Source: Chlorophyllum brunneum (taxonomy: Eukaryota > Basidiomycota > Agaricomycetes > Agaricales > Agaricaceae). Taken from it: a DNA stretch of 64,000 nt. Below the pieces are notes generated by a model. It saw only the letters and a list, made by a program, of their open reading frames with translations. It did no database searches and was not told where the DNA came from. The DNA lies in contig OY756146.1 of assembly GCA_963576785.1 (NCBI GenBank), forward strand, positions 2,232,001 to 2,296,000, read 5' to 3'. The position numbers were made by a program, and so were the translations under genes. Shown piece after piece: positions 58,797 through 64,000 of the stretch; positions within the stretch are counted from its first letter, which is position 1; each line of letters begins with the position of its first letter.

Positions 58797-59190
58797 AGGA
58801 CCTGATCCGATTCAAGTTGACCAAAGGCCTAAGACTTGAACCGGTCTTTTCGCCCTAACCAAATATAGCAGAACATTTATGTATTCAACAAAACAAGACG
58901 ATATGCTGGGACGGGTTATGAGCCAAGCCAAAAGTGACCCAAACATCACTGAGGATACTTGGAAACAAGGCTCATTCAGATTGTTTTTACACTATGACGC
59001 TAAAACTACCACGTCAGCAGGAATACTATTCTTACATCTCGACACGACCTCTTGATCTCATATAGTACGGCGCAGTAGATCCCGAAATCAGCTGTATCGA
59101 CATGTGATGATGAATGTAAAATGTCAGGGCTGTCGGAGACGATGATGATCCCCATGGAAGTTTTTCCCAAGTAACTGACGTGATACCTCC
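58797..59190 (+). repeat. Dispersed repeat, short copy (contains MITE-like element)
   Basis: Shorter relative of 57659-58370 with the same block order, beginning around ctgatccgattcaagttgac and including aaaagtgacccaaacatcac. Confidence 0.65.
59007..59187 (+). mobile_element. MITE-like element, copy 2
   Basis: 181 bp with left end taccacgtcagcag (59007-59020) identical to copy 1 and a degraded right end taactgacgtgatacc (59172-59187). Inner sequence also matches copy 1 (ttacatctcgacacgacctcttg versus ttacatttcgacacgatctcttg region). Confidence 0.55.
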
Positions 59191-59794
59191 AACGACCGAC
59201 TCCTCCACACAAAGAATGATGATGTATGTATCATCCTGGGATGACATGCGTACCCCGGCCCGCTATTTTATCTGACTTGGCTCACTACACTTTGGTGGAG
59301 AGATCGTCACAAACAGATTATCACAAGAGAGTCCCCGTCCGCGTGCGGTTGCGATGATAGTAACTAGATTGTAGCCTTGGGAAGGGTGACTCACGTGATG
59401 AACATTCTATTAATGGTTGTGAGGGCAGGCAGCCTCGAGGCCAGCAGGTGTGTTGAAGCGAGCGGTGTTGTTCTCTTATCATGATCCCTCCTTCTCTCTT
59501 CCATCTCCTCTCCTTGTTCCATGATGTTACTTGAGGACCTACAGTGCTATCGCTGGGTGTGATGGGTGAGTTTTATTTTTCTTGTCAACTAGGGCCAAGT
59601 TGGGCAGTGGCGATGGATGGATGGATGAGCGGTATGGGATTTATGGTGGAGTTGAGGTGTTTGGATGATGGCGATGGTCGTTGTGTTTGTTTGAAGCTAG
59701 TGAGTGTGCTGTGTGACGGGCGGTTACCCCATTTGGAGCGTGCGCTTGGCTTATAAGGTGTGATGAGCTGTGTCACTCTTTATCTCTCCTCACC
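59191..59794. other. Intergenic, promoter of DUF6699 gene
   Basis: TATA box ttataagg at 59751-59758, 44 bp before the next ATG. No gene. Confidence 0.45.
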
Positions 59795-60646
59795 ATGCAG
59801 AAGCGCGTGCACTTTGCACCAACAAACACCGTCTTCTCGCCGCCCTCCACGACGCCCTCGCCCACCCTCTCAGACGCCTCTCTCCCTTCAGACTCGTCGT
59901 CGGAGCTCTCAACACCGCCCCCAGAGCTCGACTACCCCCAAGCACACTACCCACGCTCCCCCTTCCCACACCCACCCTCCACAGAACTCGTTCCTCATCC
60001 GCACCTTCACCAACAACAACAGCACACTCCGACCCAAGCTCAATCCCAAGATGTCATCCCAAAACCACTCGCTGTCGAACCAGGTCACATGCAGATCCAC
60101 TATTCCCTCGCATTCAACCCTCTATCCGACATCCCTATCCACTTTGACCTCTCTTTCCACCACTCTCAAATCCAACACCAAGTCCCCGCCCATGAACTGA
60201 ACGAAGCCGCCACAAATCCACCCCTCTCCTCTCTCCTCGTCACTTGTCCTGGCTTACTTCCTTGGGAACTATCCATTGGTCCAAGGGTACCGGGTACACA
60301 CGTTACCGTCATGGATGTCTTGTATTGCTTGTTTAGACATCTACGACATCCGATATCGTGGGAGGAATATGAAACCCAGACGACGGGTTCGGTTAGAGCG
60401 GCGGTGGATTCGGCTTATAGAGCTCGATGTGCTAGACTTGTTGATCCTCACACTAAAGCGACCGAGGAAGCGAAAGGGATAAAGAAGATTGATTTTCTCC
60501 AAGGCAGGAATGTGTTTAAAGGCTTGTCTGGTACTATGGCAGGAGCCCATATCTGGGAGTTGAATGTCGCTAGTGCTGCGACGTCGACGGCGAGTTCGGT
60601 GTCCATGTTGGTACCGCCTCAAGCACCCTCTACGGCCGTTATCTGA
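59795..60646 (+). CDS. DUF6699 domain protein, third copy
   Basis: Single exon, 283 aa. The N-terminal 95 residues are low-complexity, rich in Ser, Pro, His and Gln (SPPSTTPSPTLSD, PHPHLHQQQQHTP). The DUF6699 domain follows: LLPWELSIGPRVPGTHVTVMD, VLYCLFRHLRHPISWEEYE, then a helical stretch RAAVDSAYRARCARL, GIKKIDFLQGRNVFKGL and a final strand AHIWELNVA. An Ala/Ser-rich tail ends it. The domain order equals the 45.5-kb protein (helix, R.RC, GIKKIDFL / GVKRIDYCMG, FKGL / FNGL). Function unknown. The ATG follows a TATA box by 44 bp. Confidence 0.85.
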   Translation: MQKRVHFAPTNTVFSPPSTTPSPTLSDASLPSDSSSELSTPPPELDYPQAHYPRSPFPHPPSTELVPHPHLHQQQQHTPTQAQSQDVIPKPLAVEPGHMQIHYSLAFNPLSDIPIHFDLSFHHSQIQHQVPAHELNEAATNPPLSSLLVTCPGLLPWELSIGPRVPGTHVTVMDVLYCLFRHLRHPISWEEYETQTTGSVRAAVDSAYRARCARLVDPHTKATEEAKGIKKIDFLQGRNVFKGLSGTMAGAHIWELNVASAATSTASSVSMLVPPQAPSTAVI

Positions 60647-63600
60647 TCCCTCGCAACTGGCATGGATCTTGTATGTGGAGACCTCTTCTTGGAAACGACG
60701 TGACATTGATGTGGCAGGTGGAACGATACCGCGCCATCAACTCACTTTCATTTCACTCTCTCTTCATCACACCAACAATTCCTTCGCTTCCCCCCTCCTC
60801 GGTTGAAGTAAATACGACGAAGAAGACGAAAAATCGATACTTATTCGTGGGCGCGGAAAATACTCGAGCACTTGTCGCTTTCGTTTCGCGTGGATGTGTA
60901 TACGGCAGCGGCGGCGGTCCCGCGTGACCTCACCCCGAGTTATTTAACTCTAATCATATCAGGTCCGATTCATAACACGTTATGCAATTGACCTTGTGCA
61001 GACAAACATCGTCTGCATGAAAGATGTAAACAAATAGACTTTTTTTTTTTTATACGTATGTAGTTTTGTTCGAGTGTAGGGTAGTTAAAGTAGAATAGTA
61101 TCTGTTATTGTTATCTTTGTTGCGTAGATTGTATGATTCGTTGTTCGGATCTTGTGCCCTGTGCCCTTGGGAAACTTTGTATTTTAATTCTAGTGTATGG
61201 GTGCGCTATTAGGGAGGGAGTGAGAACCCTGTGCCCTTGGCTCCATATGTTGGGGTGGGAGTGGTTAGCGTTAGGTGTAGGGTGGTGGGGGAATGGCTGA
61301 TTGTTTGGATGGTCGATGGGTGGACCTCTATGGTTTGATAGAAAGAAGAAGAAAGTGGTGTGTTGAGGATTTGATTTTGGAATTAGAACTCAACGCTCAT
61401 GGTGTGTGGAGAAAATACAGCGGTGTTTTGTGAGTTTGTGAACGTGTAGCATCTTGATGGTGATGACACATGGGAGTGCACTGAAAGGACTTTGAGGAAT
61501 GTGATTGGGACGCAGTTGGGTGGGATGTCGAGGGTATTTTTAATTAAAACTCTGTTTGGTACAGAGGTCAAAAGACGCCTGTGCAAATTGACACTTGTGT
61601 CTTGGGGTAGAGATGAGTACTGCGTAGGAGGAAATTTAGATAGCTGCCGTAAAGACCAACAAGGGATTATCAACGGAACAGCATTACTCTGATCAATCAA
61701 TCATAAAAACAAGTCGGGGTTTGATTGTCATGTCGATTGTTGGTATATATACAAGTGATCTTTTTGTTTGTGGTATTAGCAGAAGAGGGTTTGGTAGAAA
61801 GAAGATGGGAAAGTGGTGTTTGATTTTGAAATGAGGGGGAACTGAAGAAATTGATTTGCGGGATGTAGGCTAGGAGACTTGTCCTGTGTCCTGTAGAGAT
61901 AAGATGTATAAATAATTGTGTGAGATAAGTTGGTGGAGTTGTTGTATGGGCGTTGTTTGGGACTGGATAGAGTGTTAGGGACACAGGGAGAAGAGAGAGA
62001 GAGGCAAAATCCACGTTTAGAGCTCAGCGCTCAAGGTACTCGGAGTAAAAACACTGCCTTGGTTTGTTTTTTTTTTTTTTTCGTGTGAGTACGTGTTCGT
62101 TTTAAGATGTCAACACGTAGCGAGCCGATTTACCGCGTGGTATATATCATTAGGCAGTGCAACCTAAAGAAAGAAAACGTCTCCAAGATTACCGGAGGGT
62201 GGGTATCACTGAGGGTTCAGGTAAAACACTAGAGATGATTCTTATATTTTTTTTTTTCATGTGATTGATCCTATTGCTCATAAAACATAATGCTTGGTAT
62301 GAGTTCGTAACGCACTTTGGGGATCACAACTATCCCTTTCCTCGGCTTTGATCAAAAGAGGAACCAAGAGCTCGGGTTGTATGAATCACCGACTGAAAAT
62401 GGTCTAGGCTGTACCTATATCCAAAGCGCTAAATGCTAAAGCGCGGCTGTTTGGGCGTCTGAGCTATACGACCGTCCGGAACGGAAGTGGTGGTAAGAGA
62501 GAGAGTAGTAAGCAGCAATGTTGGAGCTCTTGATGATTTGTTAATGTAATGTAATGCAATTGCTCAGCGAAAGAGAACTGCGATCATTCATCATTTGTTG
62601 TGTGAAAGTATAAAAATAACCATAAGCTGCTTTTGATTAATGAGTGACGTTTGATGGTGGGTGGGTGGCCGTGATCGACCTTGTGATGGAAGTATTGATT
62701 CCTCCATATAGAGAATTGTGTGGTTGTAGGCGTGCGGAATGGTAATTTTCCAATGTCATTGGCATATGGCAATGCGTGCGCTTGTTTTGGAGGAATGTAC
62801 AAACTGCGCAGGGAGTTGAGATATTTCGGCATGGTTGATTCTTTTATTTGTCAGGATGTTAAGTGGATTGCGTTTTTCGTATCTATGCGATTATCGAGGT
62901 ACGTGGATGCAGGACTGTGCTTTACGAACCGTAATGGATATACCCTTAGGTTGAACCCCTGTCACCGACAACCTTCCTGACAGAGTCATTTTTGCGGCCG
63001 CAGGGGTGAGATACCTAATAGGGGCACAAAGTTCGGTCCTAGCTGGCTGTTCAATGTCTGATTGATGACACAAGTTAGATTGCCAAGCCACATCATGCCT
63101 TCCAAGCGTACCCAAGCTCCCCGTATGGCGGTTCAAAGTTAAAGATAACTATGATATTGAAATCGATGCAGTGCATGCGACATCCATGTCGGGGACGGGT
63201 ACCCGTCCTCGAACACTCATACGGCTTCTCTCTGACTTTGAATTATTATTTACTGGGTAGAATGTGAAAAATGAGTTTGGAGTATAACAACTATTGACTG
63301 CGAAGTCATTGCCACGCGTAGTGCTGGCTTAAAAATACAACGGGAGGATCATACAAACGCGATGATGAAGGAGAGAAAATGTGGCCGAGATTAGATGGGC
63401 GCCAAATGAGCGCGTTCAAGCGCCTCGGAGGCTGGGGGTGTGAGTGTGGGCGGTTGCATTTTGGTTCTGTTATGGAGAGCTCTGAGAAGTCTTGGGAACA
63501 CTAATCGAGGCAGCGAATGGAGAATTTCCGAGTTTGAGGGATTGGTGGCTGCAGCCAGACGCACTTCGGGAATGCCGCGAGGTTTCCGATGGGTCGATTA

Positions 63601-64000
63601 AGGGCACATGAAGATGAGCTATGAATTAATTAATTCCATCTACGAGTTGACGCGAATTTATTCGAGGGGGTGAAGACAGTTGCACTGGAAGGAAGGGTAA
63701 CGAACGAACGAAAGCCGGGGGCTGGAAAGCAGTCCAATCTGAGAGGGCGGTGCGTGGTATTGTGACAAAGAGATTCTTCCAAGATGGCTTTGACAGGATG
63801 TAGCCCGCCACCGTCATATTTCCCACCTATAAGTGTCTGACGGTCTTCCACGAGCATCGAATCTGCCCGAAAGTTCATACTATTATTATTATCATCAAAC
63901 TGCTAAAACTGCTATTGAGTGCTGCAAAATATCACTGATGGCAGTTACTTTCAAATTCCTATATAATTACGCAATTAATCATTGGCGCAGGGACTAGAGG
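60647..64000. other. Gene-poor right end
   Basis: No gene I can support. Two short related segments occur near 61334-61387 and 61790-61835 (tttggtagaaagaagat type). T-rich runs at about 61029-61041 and 62067-62081. A hairpin with stem gcgct/agcgc lies near 62446-62464. Frames at 62584-62980 and 63630-63878 lack features. Confidence 0.4.

Noticed and set aside
62440..62500. Possible tRNA on the minus strand (tatagctcag and a loop with ttagcat)
   Set aside because: No closing acceptor stem, D stem does not pair, T arm not convincing.
63626..63878. Two overlapping minus frames near the right edge
   Set aside because: No motif; could be the edge of a gene outside the window but cannot be supported.
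1..64000. CRISPR arrays, rRNA, bacterial operons, biosynthetic core genes (PKS, NRPS, terpene synthase)
   Set aside because: None seen; intron-rich eukaryotic genes throughout, so the transporters and oxidases are not called a metabolite cluster.

Overview
The window is nuclear DNA of a filamentous basidiomycete, most likely an Agaricomycete. Nearly every gene is broken by many 47-75 nt GT-AG introns, several exons are only 10-20 nt long, and the families are typical of mushroom-forming fungi: a GH43 glycosidase, GFA-domain enzymes, BBE-type FAD oxidases, an ADGF-type deaminase, DUF6699 proteins and a seven-TM membrane protein. I rebuilt the exon structures by hand from splice signals, reading frame and known family sequence. 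For the multi-exon genes the exon lengths add up to an uninterrupted reading frame.

Layout. 1-143: 5' end of a Gly-rich protein gene (minus). 1.2-2.5 kb: secreted GH43. 3.5-4.2 kb: VPS68. 4.6-7.2 kb: three tandem GFA/CENP-V-fold genes. 7.5-10.6 kb: polo-like kinase. 12.4-34.0 kb: three tandem full-length PDR/ABCG transporters (1483, 1490 and 1452 aa) sharing one exon plan. Between copies 1 and 2 lies a decayed duplicate of the polo-kinase 3' end, so the duplication that made a second transporter also copied the neighbouring kinase tail. 34.2-35.0 kb: single-pass membrane protein (minus). 35.4-37.4 kb (minus) and 47.3-49.4 kb (plus): a pair of 499-aa FAD oxidases with the same exon plan, in opposite orientation. 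They flank ADGF deaminase (minus), RPS6 (minus) head-to-head with RPS13 (plus), NAA10 (plus) and a DUF6699 gene (plus). 50.2-51.4 kb: seven-TM protein. 52.1-52.6 kb (minus) and 59.8-60.6 kb (plus): two more DUF6699 genes. 52.6-59.8 kb and 60.6-64 kb are gene-poor; the first holds direct repeats and two MITE-like elements.

The most notable observation is ABC copy 1. In PDR transporters only one composite ATP site is catalytic: Walker A/B of NBD2 with the signature loop of NBD1. In copy 1 both halves of that site are altered (P-loop GESDAEKTT instead of GESGAGKTT; five codons lost directly before VSGGE), yet all 25 exons and splice sites are intact. Copy 3 has an extra 65-nt intron where the other two copies have coding sequence, and Ser in place of the family Cys in its NBD1 P-loop. 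The housekeeping genes (PLK, VPS68, RPS6, RPS13, NAA10) look ordinary apart from their neighbours. Transporters, oxidases and GFA enzymes would fit a detoxification or secondary-metabolism neighbourhood, but no synthase gene is present and no pathway can be claimed.
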